Positions 1 through 9,751 are shown, numbered from the stretch's first letter. The stretch: 16,855 bases of DNA from Halobacteriales archaeon QS_9_70_65 (GCA_003023535.1 PXSC01000185.1:1-16855); one strand, 5' to 3'. Numbers and translations are program-made. Notes: a model not told the origin generated them from the sequence alone.

Positions 1-691
1 GGCGCTGTCGACGGCCTACAGCGTCGACGAGACGCCCGACGACCTGCTGTTATGGATCGAGGACAAGGTCCCGAAGGTGTACGAGGGCGCCGAGCTGGCC
101 GACGCCTACGAACACCTGGCGGACGCCGACACCTGGCTGGGCCGGGTCCGGGCGACCCAGAACTACACCTACTGGCGGTACGCGACCGACAACGTCGCCG
201 CGGGCGTGGCCTCGGCCCGCCGCTCCGAGCGCGGGGGCTGGACCCGCTACGGCGGCGCCCCCTACCGCTCCTCGCGGGACGGCACCCGCGACCACGTCGC
301 AGAGCAGATCGCCCGAAAGGCTGGCGTCTCGACGGCCACCGCCCGCCGGGAGATCATCCCCTACCTCGCGGCGATGACCCACCACTGCAAGAACCGCGAG
401 CTGACGGTGCAGATGGCCGCCCGCTACGAGATGGACGAAGAGCACGTCGCCTTCGTCACCGGGTCCGGTAAAACGACCAACAAAGTCGGAAACATCGTCG
501 AGGAGGCCGAGACGCGGCGGGAGGAGGTCGCGGTCGAACACTCCGGCGGGGCGTTCGCGGCCGTCGAGGAGGGTGCCGGCGGCGACGGGCCGGGTGGCGA
601 CGGCGAAACGGACGACGATGCCGACGCCGATGCCGCCGGCGACGATGAGGGGGCCGACGACGGGCAAGCCGGCCTCTCCGAGTTCATGTGA
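1..691 (+). CDS. rfcL: Replication factor C large subunit, C-terminal part (partial at 5' end)
   Basis: The frame is open from base 2 to the TGA at 689-691 and gives 229 residues; the AAA+ ATPase part lies outside the window. The visible part is the C-terminal helical collar of the archaeal clamp loader large subunit, with LLLWIEDKVPKVY near the start and NYTYWRYATDN around residues 57-67. The clamp loader opens the PCNA ring and places it on primed DNA. After the fold comes a Gly/Asp/Glu-rich acidic tail of about 45 residues. The last eight residues, QAGLSEFM, fit a PCNA-interacting (PIP) motif of the type Q-x-x-hydrophobic-x-x-aromatic-x, as is usual at the C-terminus of archaeal RfcL. The family assignment rests on recognised sequence pattern; the PIP function is inferred from the family. 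Its stop codon is one base from that of the convergent importer ATPase gene. Confidence 0.88.
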   Translation, partial: ALSTAYSVDETPDDLLLWIEDKVPKVYEGAELADAYEHLADADTWLGRVRATQNYTYWRYATDNVAAGVASARRSERGGWTRYGGAPYRSSRDGTRDHVAEQIARKAGVSTATARREIIPYLAAMTHHCKNRELTVQMAARYEMDEEHVAFVTGSGKTTNKVGNIVEEAETRREEVAVEHSGGAFAAVEEGAGGDGPGGDGETDDDADADAAGDDEGADDGQAGLSEFM

Positions 692-692
692 G

Positions 693-1451
693 CTACAGCA
701 GTCGCGAGAGGAACCGCTCGCCGCGGTCGGTCGTGGGGCTCTCGAAGAACGCTTCAGCGGGGTTGTCCTCGACGATTCTGCCGTCAGACATCAGCACGAT
801 CCGGTCGCCGACCTCCCGGGCGAACCCCATTTCGTGGGTGACGACGAGCATCGTCATCCCCTCCTCGGCGAGGCCGCGCATCACGTCCAGCACCTCGCCG
901 ACCAGCTCGGGGTCCAGCGCCGACGTCACCTCGTCGAACAGCATCACCCGCGGCTCCATCGCCAGCGCCCGCGCGATGGCGACCCGCTGCTGCTGGCCGC
1001 CGGAGAGCTCGTTGGGGTACGACGCCGCCTGCTCCCGAATGCCGACGTCTTCCAACAGGTAAGCGGCCTTCTCCAGCGCTTCGCGTTCGGAGAATCCACG
1101 GATCTTTTTCGGACCGAGCATTACGTTTTCGAGGGCGGTGATGTGCGGGAAAAGGTTGAACGACTGGAACACCATTCCGATCTCCTGGCGGAGCCGGTCA
1201 ACGTCGGCGTCGGGCGCGGAGATGGCCTCGCCGGCGAGCCGTATTTCGCCGTTCTGAATCTCCTCGAGACGGTTGACGCACCGTAGCAGCGTCGACTTGC
1301 CTGACCCGGAGGGCCCGATGACGACGACGACCTCCCGTTCGTCGACGCTCAGCGAGATCTCCTTGAGGACGTGAGTCTGGCCGAAGTACTTGTCAACGTC
1401 GTCGAACTCGACGAGGCCGCGGGTCCTTGCTCGCTGTTCACCGCCGCTCAT
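693..1451 (-). CDS. Polar amino acid ABC transporter, ATP-binding protein (GlnQ/HisP type)
   Basis: The protein has 252 residues, normal for the PAAT family. It carries Walker [10 protein letters not shown] (46-54), Q-loop Gln96 in [11 protein letters not shown], signature LSGGQ (149-153), Walker B plus D-loop [10 protein letters not shown] (171-180) and the H-loop histidine at 206 in [10 protein letters not shown], a string typical of GlnQ/HisP proteins. It hydrolyses ATP on the cytoplasmic side to drive amino acid uptake. The ATG at 1451 was chosen because it overlaps the permease stop codon (ATGA overlap at 1448-1451), which indicates translational coupling. The frame stays open further upstream inside the permease gene, but the extra residues do not resemble the family. 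It is the last gene of the importer operon. Which amino acid is carried cannot be read from the sequence. Confidence 0.93.
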   Translation of the reverse strand: MSGGEQRARTRGLVEFDDVDKYFGQTHVLKEISLSVDEREVVVVIGPSGSGKSTLLRCVNRLEEIQNGEIRLAGEAISAPDADVDRLRQEIGMVFQSFNLFPHITALENVMLGPKKIRGFSEREALEKAAYLLEDVGIREQAASYPNELSGGQQQRVAIARALAMEPRVMLFDEVTSALDPELVGEVLDVMRGLAEEGMTMLVVTHEMGFAREVGDRIVLMSDGRIVEDNPAEAFFESPTTDRGERFLSRLL

Positions 1452-2347
1452 CGCCGGACCCCCCTGTTGTCGAGCATGCCGAGAGCGTCGCTGATCCGGG
1501 AGTCGGACTCGTCGGACCAGTCCGCCCGAGACTCGAGATACGAGACCAGCGCCGACAGCGACAGCGTAATCGAGAGGTAGAACAGACAGGTCCAGACCGC
1601 CGGCGTCCACACGTCGAGTTCCGTACTCTGGACGCTCCGGAGGAGCTGAATGAACTCATTGACCGCAATGACGGTCAGCAGCGAGGTGTCCTTGACGAGG
1701 ATGATCTGGTCGTTCCCGAGCGCCGGCAGTGCGTTCCGCCAGGCCTGCGGGAGGACCACCTCTCGCATCGCCTGGACGCGCGACATCCCCAGCGAGCGGG
1801 CGGCCTCGAGTTGGCCCTCCGTCACCGCGTTAATACCCCCGCGGAACGCCTCGCCGGCGTAGGCCCCGTGGTTCAGCGTCAGCCCGATGATGGCGGCCGG
1901 AACCTTGAAGTTGGAAAACGGGAACGTGCCGATCGCCCACAACCCCGGGACGCCATAGTAGATGACAATCAACTGGAACAGAAGCGGCGTCCCGCGGAAG
2001 AACTCCACGTAGATACCGGTGATGGTACTCGTGATCGGCGACGAGGAGATCCGTCCCAGTCCAACCAGTGCGCCCAGGCACACTGAGGCAACGCTCGAGA
2101 CGACGACGATCTGTAACACGAGCATCAGCGCCTCGACGAACCTTGGAAAAATGGTTATGAACACGCTGACGTCGAGTTCCCTGAACACTATCAGCCCGAG
2201 AATCCCGACGATAGCCGCGAAGAACCCGAGCGCAACGACCTCTCCGAGTCGCTTGACGAACGCATCGTTCACGAGCAGCCCTCCAGTTGACGGATCTTCG
2301 TTTCGTTCGGCAGCCGTCTCGGCCATAGCTGTCGGCAATGGACGCAT
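1448..2347 (-). CDS. Polar amino acid ABC transporter, permease (HisM/GlnP type)
   Basis: The protein has 299 residues from the ATG at 2347, or 292 from the ATG at 2326 ([12 protein letters not shown]), which is also plausible; neither start has a clear Shine-Dalgarno site. The chain has several hydrophobic segments, including residues about 33-55 and 75-100 and one near the C-terminus ([18 protein letters not shown]). The family signature [19 protein letters not shown] is present. The cytoplasmic EAA coupling loop reads [20 protein letters not shown] followed by [19 protein letters not shown]. Only one permease gene is present, so it probably works as a homodimer, as in many GlnP-type systems (inference). 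It sits between the binding protein and ATPase genes, and its stop overlaps the ATPase start. A 106-base gap with a perfect palindrome separates it from the binding protein gene. Confidence 0.9.
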   Translation of the reverse strand: MRPLPTAMAETAAERNEDPSTGGLLVNDAFVKRLGEVVALGFFAAIVGILGLIVFRELDVSVFITIFPRFVEALMLVLQIVVVSSVASVCLGALVGLGRISSSPITSTITGIYVEFFRGTPLLFQLIVIYYGVPGLWAIGTFPFSNFKVPAAIIGLTLNHGAYAGEAFRGGINAVTEGQLEAARSLGMSRVQAMREVVLPQAWRNALPALGNDQIILVKDTSLLTVIAVNEFIQLLRSVQSTELDVWTPAVWTCLFYLSITLSLSALVSYLESRADWSDESDSRISDALGMLDNRGVRR

Positions 2348-2381
2348 GGTTTACACCGTTTGCGGTGCGAGCCCCGCGGAG

Positions 2382-2395
2382 CCGCCACGTGGCGG
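2382..2395. repeat. Perfect 14-bp palindrome between binding-protein and permease genes
   Basis: CCGCCACGTGGCGG reads the same on both strands. It lies about 59 bases after the stop of the binding-protein gene and 35 bases before the permease start, on the operon transcript. A second small stem (CACCG, four-base loop, CGGTG, 2354-2367) follows it downstream in transcript order. Such structure between a binding protein gene and its permease gene often marks a processing or attenuation point that lowers permease mRNA. A dimeric regulator site is the alternative. Neither role is shown here. Confidence 0.5.
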
Positions 2396-2453
2396 TTGCT
2401 GTGAGGCGACGGCGCCCCTGGACCGGCGGAAAACGGATGTCGGCGGACTCCGA

Positions 2454-3338
2454 CTACCCGCCGAAGTACTCGTCGTATATCTCGTCGTAGGTGCCGTCCT
2501 CGCGGATCGCCGCGAGCGCGTCGTTGACCTGTTGGCGGAACTCGTCGTCGTCCTGGCGGAAGGCGATGCCGTACTCTTCGACGCTCAGCGTGAGGTACGG
2601 CGGTGCGTTCTCCCCCTGGGCGGCCGCCTCCCCCTCGCCCTCGAGGAAAATGACCTCGTCGTTTTCGTTCGCGAACGCCGCATTGACGGTGTTGTCGTTG
2701 ATAACGGCCGACACCTGGTTGTTCAACATTGCATTGAACGCGCCGTTGATCTGGTCGTAGCTCTCGATGCTCAGCTCGCCGTCGAACTCCTCTTTGAGCG
2801 CCTCGGCGGCGCCCTCGCCGGTTGTCCCCTTCTGGACGCCGACGTCCGTGCCACGGAGGTCCTCCTTATCGGTGATCTCACCGTTGTCCAAGACGAGAAC
2901 CGTCTGGTAGGCAGTGAAGTACGGGTCCGAGAAATCGACTTCTTCAGCCCGCGTCTCGTTGATCGTCATCGCGCTCATTATGACCCGGAAGTTACCGTTG
3001 TTGAGCGACTCGATGATCGTATCGAAGGCCGTCGACTGGAACTCGTGCTCGATGCCGAGTTCGCCGGCGAACACCGCCTCGGCGATCTCGACGTCGAACC
3101 CGACGAGTTCACCCTCCGCAGTCTCGTACTCGAAGGGTCTGTACGGGATGTCCGAACCGATTACGATCTTGTTCATCCCATCGGTTTCGGTACCGTCGGT
3201 TTCGGTGCCGTCGGTGTCCCCGTTCCCCGTGTCGTCGTCTCCGTTGCCGCCGAGGCAGCCAGCCAGTGCCGCGGCGGCGCCGGCGCCACCAACCGCTTTC
3301 ACGTACGTGCGGCGGTCGAGGTCGGATTCGCGTGACAT
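2454..3338 (-). CDS. Polar amino acid ABC transporter, Tat-exported lipoprotein substrate-binding protein (SBP_bac_3 family)
   Basis: The protein has 294 residues. The N-terminus is a Tat-lipoprotein signal: Arg9-Arg10 in DRRTYVK, a hydrophobic stretch, then lipobox LAGC with the acylated Cys at 28. A Gly/Asp/Thr linker (29-54) contains the repeated peptide DGTET. The mature fold starts at about residue 56 (NKIVIGSDIPYRPFEY). Family marks are MSAMTINETRAEEVDFSDPY (121-140), where Arg130 is the expected carboxylate ligand, and GTDVGVQKGTTGE (163-175). The ATG at 3338 fits the signal peptide and a weak TATA element 28 bases upstream; a longer open frame to 3551 adds residues before the signal and is rejected. 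It captures substrate outside the membrane and delivers it to the permease. It is the first gene of the importer operon. Confidence 0.93.
   Translation of the reverse strand: MSRESDLDRRTYVKAVGGAGAAAALAGCLGGNGDDDTGNGDTDGTETDGTETDGMNKIVIGSDIPYRPFEYETAEGELVGFDVEIAEAVFAGELGIEHEFQSTAFDTIIESLNNGNFRVIMSAMTINETRAEEVDFSDPYFTAYQTVLVLDNGEITDKEDLRGTDVGVQKGTTGEGAAEALKEEFDGELSIESYDQINGAFNAMLNNQVSAVINDNTVNAAFANENDEVIFLEGEGEAAAQGENAPPYLTLSVEEYGIAFRQDDDEFRQQVNDALAAIREDGTYDEIYDEYFGG
3181..3210. repeat. Two tandem 15-bp units in the lipoprotein linker
   Basis: TCGGTTTCGGTACCG at 3181-3195 is followed by a copy with one change at 3196-3210, and a third partial copy begins at 3211. On the minus strand this encodes the linker repeat DGTET, so unit number can change in frame and alter only the tether length between lipid anchor and binding domain. 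Confidence 0.7.
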
Positions 3339-3362
3339 ACGCCTTTCGTCGTGTGAACCCCG

Positions 3363-3370
3363 TTTCAAGC
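3363..3370 (-). promoter_or_regulatory. Putative TATA element for the amino acid importer operon
   Basis: On the minus strand the sequence reads GCTTGAAAC, centred about 28 bases before the ATG at 3338. The match is weak, but the position is the same as for other TATA elements in this window and predicts a leaderless mRNA. An 8+8 inverted repeat lies just upstream of it. Confidence 0.4.
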
Positions 3371-3381
3371 TTTCGACGTCG

Positions 3382-3399
3382 AGCGGGCGGACGCCCGCT
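3382..3399. promoter_or_regulatory. Inverted repeat upstream of the importer operon, candidate operator
   Basis: AGCGGGCG and CGCCCGCT form a perfect 8-bp inverted repeat around a two-base centre. It sits 44-61 bases before the binding-protein ATG and immediately upstream of the putative TATA/BRE, where archaeal activators often bind. The adjacent TCGACGTCGA (3373-3382) is also palindromic. The role is inferred from position only. Confidence 0.4.
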
Positions 3400-3455
3400 G
3401 GGACGTTTCGGACGGGCCACATTTCGGGGTTTCGTGAGCGGGTTGGGTGGATTGA

Positions 3456-3463
3456 TTTTATAT
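3456..3463 (+). promoter_or_regulatory. TATA box of the NhaC antiporter gene
   Basis: TTTTATAT is a strong archaeal TATA box, in an otherwise GC-rich stretch. Its centre is 28 bases before the ATG at 3488, so transcription should start at or within a few bases of the start codon. Confidence 0.65.
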
Positions 3464-3487
3464 GCCATCGAGTCGCACGGGGACCAC

Positions 3488-5350
3488 ATGTTCGCTCAGG
3501 AGGTGCTCGGTTTGCCGTCGCTCGTGCCGTCGATGCTGGCGGTCGCGGCACAGGGCGACCAAGTGCCCGCCCACGAGGTGTTCGGCTACTGGTCGCTCGT
3601 GCCGCCGCTTCTGGCCATCGTGCTCGCCATTGCGACCCGGGAGGCGCTCCTGTCGCTGTTCCTGGGCGTCTGGTCGGGCGGGATAATCCACGTCTACGGC
3701 AGGGGGGACCCGGCCGGGACCGCCGCCGAGGCGCTGTCGTGGCTCCCGTTCGGCGAGGCTCTCGCCGGGCCGGGCGGGTTCCTAGTGGCCGCCGCCTTCG
3801 GCCTCCAGCGCTGCTTCCAGTGGATATTCGAGGCTGCCGCCACTCCGTCCCACTTCAAGATACTCCTGTTCACGGCATTCCTGGGTTCTGCGGTCGCCTT
3901 CGCCTGGAACCTCGGCGGCGCCCGCGCGGTCCGGAACTGGGCGCTCGAGCGCCTGAACAGCAAGCGCGGGGTCGGGCTCGCGGCATACGCGCTCGGTCTG
4001 TTGTTGTTCTTCGACGACTACGCCAATACCGCCATTGTCGGCAGTTCGACGAAGGACGTCGCCGAGAAATTCCGGATGTCTCGCGAGAAACTGGCGTACA
4101 TCGTCGACTCGACGGCCGCCCCCGTTTCGACGCTGACCATCTCCTCGTGGGTCGCCTTCCAGCTCTCCCAGATTGAGGCCGGCTACGAGCAGGCCGGCGT
4201 CCAGAACCCACCCGGCGCCTTCGAGGTGTTCCTCCAGTCCATCCCGTATAACATGTACGCGATTCTCGCGCTGGCGATGGTGGCCATCGTCGTGGTCTCG
4301 CGGCGCGACTACGGCAAGATGTTGGCCGCCGAACGCCGGTCGTGGTCGACCGGCGAGGTGACCCGCGACGACGCCCAGCCGATGCAGGACGTCGCCGGCC
4401 AGCTGGGCGACCACGACGCCGAGACGCCCCGGATGACGACGTTCGTCCTCCCCATCGTCGTTCTCGTGGCCGTGACGCTGCTCGTGGCGCTGTGGACCGG
4501 CGGCTTCTCGTTTGCCGCCTTCGGCGGCGCGATTCTCGGCGGCGGCGACGCCACGGGACTGCTGTACGACGCCGTCATCGACGCCTCCTACGCCGACGCC
4601 CTGGTGTTCGGGTCGTTCGCGATGGTGGCGTCGGGGTTCGTGCTGGCGCTGTACCACGACATCATGGATCTCGGCGAGGGCGTCGAGACGACCATCGACG
4701 GATTCGGCATCATGCTGACGGCGCTGGTTATCCTGATACTGGCGTGGTCCATCGGCGTCGTGGTCGGCGAACTCGGCACCGGTGACTACGTCGCGCGCAT
4801 CCTGAAGGGACCGATCGACCTGCCGGGGTTGCCCGCGTTCACCGTTGGCCCGGCGATATTGCCCGCACTGATTTTCCTGCTGTCGGCGTTCATCGCCTTC
4901 TCGACCGGGACGGCGTGGGGGACGATGAGCATCGTCACCCCCATCGGGGTCAACGTCGCCTGGCAGTTGACCGGCAGCCACACGGTGGTCGCGGCCATCG
5001 TCGGCGCCGTCTTCTCCGGGGCCATCTTCGGCGACCACTGCTCACCCATCTCCGATACGACCGTGCTGTCGTCGACGTTCACCGGCTCTGACCTTGTCGA
5101 CCACGTTCGGACGCAACTGTACTACGCGCTGACCGTCGCCGCCGTGACCGCGGTGCTGTTCCTGACGTGGGGCTACCTCAGAATCTCGCCGCTGTTACTC
5201 CTGCCCGTCGGCGTCCTCGCGCTGATCGGTCTAGTGTACGGGCTCTCGGAACTGCACGCGTCCGTCTACGACGTCTCGCCGGTCGCCGCCGACGCCGATC
5301 GCGAGCAGTCCCCGCAGGAGCCCGACCGGGCGCCGTCGGCCGACGACTGA
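3488..5350 (+). CDS. NhaC-family Na+/H+ antiporter
   Basis: The protein has 620 residues with about a dozen hydrophobic segments, fitting the Na_H_antiporter (NhaC) family. Characteristic strings are GLLLFFDDYANTAIVG, SREKLAYIVDSTAAPVSTL, FSTGTAWGTMSIVTPIGVN and FGDHCSPISDTTVLS; their acidic and polar residues inside membrane segments are the likely ion path. A hydrophilic loop of about 45 residues (SRRDYGKMLAAERRSW onward) separates two halves, and the C-terminus is a short acidic tail. It would exchange Na+ (or a charged organic ion, as in some family members) for protons at the cell membrane. The ATG at 3488 is supported by the TATA box at 3456-3463. An in-frame GTG at 3563 is a weaker alternative. 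The first 25 residues are a degenerate tandem copy of the next 25. It stands alone, divergent from the importer. Confidence 0.88.
   Translation: MFAQEVLGLPSLVPSMLAVAAQGDQVPAHEVFGYWSLVPPLLAIVLAIATREALLSLFLGVWSGGIIHVYGRGDPAGTAAEALSWLPFGEALAGPGGFLVAAAFGLQRCFQWIFEAAATPSHFKILLFTAFLGSAVAFAWNLGGARAVRNWALERLNSKRGVGLAAYALGLLLFFDDYANTAIVGSSTKDVAEKFRMSREKLAYIVDSTAAPVSTLTISSWVAFQLSQIEAGYEQAGVQNPPGAFEVFLQSIPYNMYAILALAMVAIVVVSRRDYGKMLAAERRSWSTGEVTRDDAQPMQDVAGQLGDHDAETPRMTTFVLPIVVLVAVTLLVALWTGGFSFAAFGGAILGGGDATGLLYDAVIDASYADALVFGSFAMVASGFVLALYHDIMDLGEGVETTIDGFGIMLTALVILILAWSIGVVVGELGTGDYVARILKGPIDLPGLPAFTVGPAILPALIFLLSAFIAFSTGTAWGTMSIVTPIGVNVAWQLTGSHTVVAAIVGAVFSGAIFGDHCSPISDTTVLSSTFTGSDLVDHVRTQLYYALTVAAVTAVLFLTWGYLRISPLLLLPVGVLALIGLVYGLSELHASVYDVSPVAADADREQSPQEPDRAPSADD
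3494..3622 (+). repeat. Degenerate 75-bp tandem duplication at the 5' end of the NhaC gene
   Basis: Bases 3494-3547 align with 3569-3622 at about three quarters identity, including an identical 12-base block TCGCTCGTGCCG. The encoded peptides AQEVLGLPSLVPSMLAV and AHEVFGYWSLVPPLLAI share about 10 of 17 residues. The period is 75 bases (25 codons), so the reading frame is kept. Confidence 0.6.
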
Positions 5351-5414
5351 CGGCGCGCCGCGCTGCACGTTCTGCTCGCCGAACGACGCGGACGAAAGCG
5401 TCAATCGCGACCGA

Positions 5415-5480
5415 CTACTCCTCGCCGTCCTGTGCGTCGACGACGGCGACGCCCGCGAGATTGACGATGTCCTTCACCTC
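5415..5480 (-). pseudogene. Partial second copy of the malic enzyme 3' end
   Basis: On the minus strand these 22 codons encode EVKDIVNLAGVAVVDAQDGE plus E and TAG, identical in protein to the last 21 residues of the malic enzyme that ends at 5563. The copies are 148 bases apart and homology runs about 10 bases past the stop (5405-5480 against 5553-5628). Within the 66 coding bases there are four differences, all synonymous third positions. Upstream the match stops abruptly: the frame reads DDPESKKV, with no similarity to the enzyme and no start codon. It is most simply a remnant of a second malic enzyme gene or of a recombination or gene-replacement event; I see no sign that it is expressed as a protein. 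Confidence 0.7.
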
Positions 5481-5484
5481 CACC

Positions 5485-5489
5485 TTTTT
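5485..5489 (+). terminator. Possible T-tract terminator after the NhaC gene
   Basis: A run of five T on the plus strand, 135 bases after the antiporter stop, is the first T-run downstream. Archaeal termination often needs only a T-rich stretch. It lies just beyond the duplicated malic enzyme tail. Support is weak. Confidence 0.2.
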
Positions 5490-5521
5490 CGACTCGGGGT
5501 CGTCGTGCGACCCGCTCGCCG

Positions 5522-5538
5522 AAAAACGTGGGCGAAAA
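5522..5538 (-). terminator. Possible T-tract terminator of the malic enzyme gene
   Basis: On the minus strand, TTTT (5535-5538) and TTTTT (5522-5526) follow the stop codon by 25-41 bases and come after a GC-rich stretch with a four-base CCGC/GCGG stem. This is a reasonable archaeal terminator by position and composition. Confidence 0.35.
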
Positions 5539-5562
5539 TCCGCTCGCTGCGCTCGCGGCCGA

Positions 5563-7821
<2,259 letters not shown>

Positions 7822-7842
7822 ACCGCACCACCGTCCAGCGGC

Positions 7843-7851
7843 CTCAAAAAG
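7843..7851 (-). promoter_or_regulatory. Putative TATA element of maeB
   Basis: The minus strand reads GCTTTTTGAGG, centred about 26 bases before the maeB ATG, which predicts a leaderless mRNA. It is one of only two A/T-rich patches in the 140-base maeB-ctaA spacer. Confidence 0.5.
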
Positions 7852-7932
7852 CTACCCACCGGCACGACGGCGACACCCGTGCCCGCCCGCGGTCGGCGGG
7901 TCGTCGTCGCCGCGTCGACCGGTTCCGCGGGG

Positions 7933-7938
7933 TATAAG
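7933..7938 (+). promoter_or_regulatory. TATA box of ctaA
   Basis: GGTATAAGC is centred 26-27 bases before the ATG at 7962 and predicts transcription starting on the start codon. This decides the start against the in-frame GTG at 7944, which is too close to the TATA box. Confidence 0.6.
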
Positions 7939-7961
7939 CTCCCGTGGTCCCGACCGCCGGT

Positions 7962-8795
7962 ATGGACTTCCGTCGGCTGCTCGCCGGGACGACCGCCGCG
8001 ACGGCGGTCACGGCGCTGGTCGGGGTGGTGACCGCCACCTCCGGGGCCGGACTCACCTGCGAGGCCCGGTGGCCGCTGTGCGACGGCGCCGTCTTCGGGC
8101 TCTTTCCCGCCAACTTCATGTCGTTCATCGAGTGGTCCCACCGGCTGGTGGCGATGGTGACCGGGCTGCTCATCGTCGCCTCGACGGTCGCCGCCTGGCG
8201 CGGCGGCCGGGAGCGCCGCGTCCGGCTGGCGACGCTCGGGGCCGTGCTGTTGACGCCCGTACAGGTCGTCTTCGGCGCCTTCACCGTTCTCGTCCAGGAG
8301 TTCGTCTTCGGCTACTCCATCGTCGTGCTGACGCTGCACTTCGCGCTGGCGTCGACCATCCTGGGGCTGCTCGTGGCGGCGACGACCTGGACAGACGCCG
8401 CCGAGACGACCGTCTCCGCCGGCCGGATCCGGCGGGCCGGCGGCGCCGCCCTGCTCGCGTTCCCGGTGATGGTCGCGCTGACGCCGCGGCTGTTCGTCAC
8501 CTTCGGCGAGGCCGCGCAGTTCGTCTACTACGCCGTCGGCTTCGGGCTGTTCGCGGCGCTGTCGGTCGTCGCGCTGTGGGGCCGCGAACTCGGTGCCCGC
8601 TCGACGGCCGTCGCCGCAGCCGCCGGCGCGGTCGTCGTCGTCGCCCAGCTGGTGCTCGCCCGGCGGGCCTTCGGCGACGAGGGCCAACTGGCCGTCCTCG
8701 GGCTATCCCTCCTCGCGTTCGGGCTGACGGTGCTCGCCGTCCGGCTGAGCCGGCGCGCCGAGCCGGCCGTTGCCGTCGGCGCGGCCGCCGACTGA
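7962..8795 (+). CDS. ctaA: Heme A synthase (CtaA/Cox15 family)
   Basis: The protein has 277 residues with about eight hydrophobic segments. The first half keeps the CtaA marks: Cys33 and Cys40 in TCEARWPLCDG, Glu57 and His60 in FIEWSHRL, and His126 in LTLHFALAS. These line up with the Bacillus CtaA residues (Cys35, Cys42, Glu57, His60, His123) needed for catalysis and heme binding. The second half (segments 5-8, from about residue 155) has no histidine, so the second pair of heme ligands of bacterial CtaA is absent. Heme A synthase oxidises heme O to heme A for aa3-type terminal oxidases in the membrane. The ATG at 7962 is set by the TATA box. No ctaB or oxidase genes are next to it, and it converges on the metallo-hydrolase gene 29 bases away. 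Confidence 0.85.
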   Translation: MDFRRLLAGTTAATAVTALVGVVTATSGAGLTCEARWPLCDGAVFGLFPANFMSFIEWSHRLVAMVTGLLIVASTVAAWRGGRERRVRLATLGAVLLTPVQVVFGAFTVLVQEFVFGYSIVVLTLHFALASTILGLLVAATTWTDAAETTVSAGRIRRAGGAALLAFPVMVALTPRLFVTFGEAAQFVYYAVGFGLFAALSVVALWGRELGARSTAVAAAAGAVVVVAQLVLARRAFGDEGQLAVLGLSLLAFGLTVLAVRLSRRAEPAVAVGAAAD

Positions 8796-8824
8796 GCCCG
8801 TGGCGTCGGCGGTCTCGACGCTCC

Positions 8825-9697
8825 CTACTCGTCCGTCCGGTCGAGATAGTCCAGCACGCCCGCCACGTCTCGGCCGACGGTCGGGCTCATCCACCGCCCG
8901 TCCAGCGCCTCGACGATGGCGTCGACGTCGTCGCCGAGTCGGTCGCGGCGGTCGGCGACGGTCTCGACCCACTCCGGCAGCATCGCCTCGTAGCGGTCCA
9001 GCTCCGCGACGGCGTCCTCGCCGGGGCCGACGTGGCCGTAGAACGTCACCGACGGCTCCAGCGCCCGGAGCCGGCGGACGGTCTCGAGGTTGGCCTCCAG
9101 GTCGAAGTCCGGCGGCGGCGTCGTCGGGCGCATCTCGCCGGCCAGGAACATTCCGGCGGCGTCGATGGCGAACAGTCCGTCGGTCGCCGGGTCGAGGGCC
9201 GCGAAGTGATGCGGCGCGTGGCCGGGGGCGTCGATCAGCCGGAGCTCACGGTCGCCGAGGTCGACCCGCTCGCCGCCCGACACCACGCGACAGCGGTCGG
9301 CCGGCAGCAGCTCCGGGTCGCCGTAGGCGTCCTCGAGGCCCATCGCCCGGTCGACGCTGCGCTTCAGCCGCGACAGCTTCTCCGGGTCCGTCAGGTACGG
9401 GAAGCCCCGCTCGTGGACGTGGAAGGTGGCGTTCGGCAGCGACTCGGCGAGGGCGCCGGCGCCGCCGCCGTGGTCGAGGTGGACGTGCGTCACGAGGACG
9501 TGCTCGACGGCGGCCGGGGCGACGCCGACCTCCTCGAGCGCCTCGAGGATCCGCGGCGGCGAGTTCGCGGAGCCGGTGTCGACGAGCGCCGGGGCCGGGG
9601 TGTCGACGAGATACAGCGTCAGCGCCCCCGGCGTCCCCATCAGCTCGGGGTCGACGGCGTAAACGTCGTCGACGGCATGGGCGACTCTCGGTGTCAC
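8825..9697 (-). CDS. Metallo-beta-lactamase-fold hydrolase
   Basis: The protein has 290 residues. It has the zinc-binding set of the fold: HVHLDH at 71-76, His160 in DAPGHAPHH, Asp179 in FAIDAAG and His222 in FYGHVGP. The opening strand pattern DDVYAVDPELMGTPGALTLY leads to VDTGSA, typical of small-molecule or thioester hydrolases of the glyoxalase II-like branch. The substrate cannot be told. I chose the GTG at 9697, because an N-terminal strand is expected before the ATG codon at residue 20, and because a TATA-like element lies 28 bases upstream of the GTG; the open frame up to 10183 runs antisense into the phosphatase gene and is spurious. It shares its promoter element with the divergent phosphoglycolate phosphatase. 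Confidence 0.83.
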   Translation of the reverse strand: MTPRVAHAVDDVYAVDPELMGTPGALTLYLVDTPAPALVDTGSANSPPRILEALEEVGVAPAAVEHVLVTHVHLDHGGGAGALAESLPNATFHVHERGFPYLTDPEKLSRLKRSVDRAMGLEDAYGDPELLPADRCRVVSGGERVDLGDRELRLIDAPGHAPHHFAALDPATDGLFAIDAAGMFLAGEMRPTTPPPDFDLEANLETVRRLRALEPSVTFYGHVGPGEDAVAELDRYEAMLPEWVETVADRRDRLGDDVDAIVEALDGRWMSPTVGRDVAGVLDYLDRTDE

Positions 9698-9719
9698 GTC
9701 CCGCGGTACGGCGGCGGCA

Positions 9720-9730
9720 GGCTTGATACC
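9720..9730. promoter_or_regulatory. Single TATA-like element between two divergent leaderless genes
   Basis: The sequence GGCTTGATACC reads GGTATCAAGCC on the other strand. The core TTGATA (9723-9728) is 26-29 bases from the ATG at 9752 on the right and from the GTG at 9697 on the left. No other A/T-rich element exists in the 54-base spacer, so both genes probably use it. Confidence 0.5.
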
Positions 9731-9751
9731 TGCGGCGCCCGAACGCCCGGT

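Noticed and set aside
1451..1610. N-terminal extension of the importer ATPase frame into the permease gene
   Set aside because: The extra 53 residues are shadow translation of the permease; the ATG at 1451 gives the normal family length and couples to the permease stop.
7861..7900. Short GC-rich inverted repeats in the maeB-ctaA spacer (GGCACG/CGTGCC and CCCGCC/GGCGGG)
   Set aside because: Six-base arms are expected by chance at this G+C content, and they are not aligned with either TATA element.
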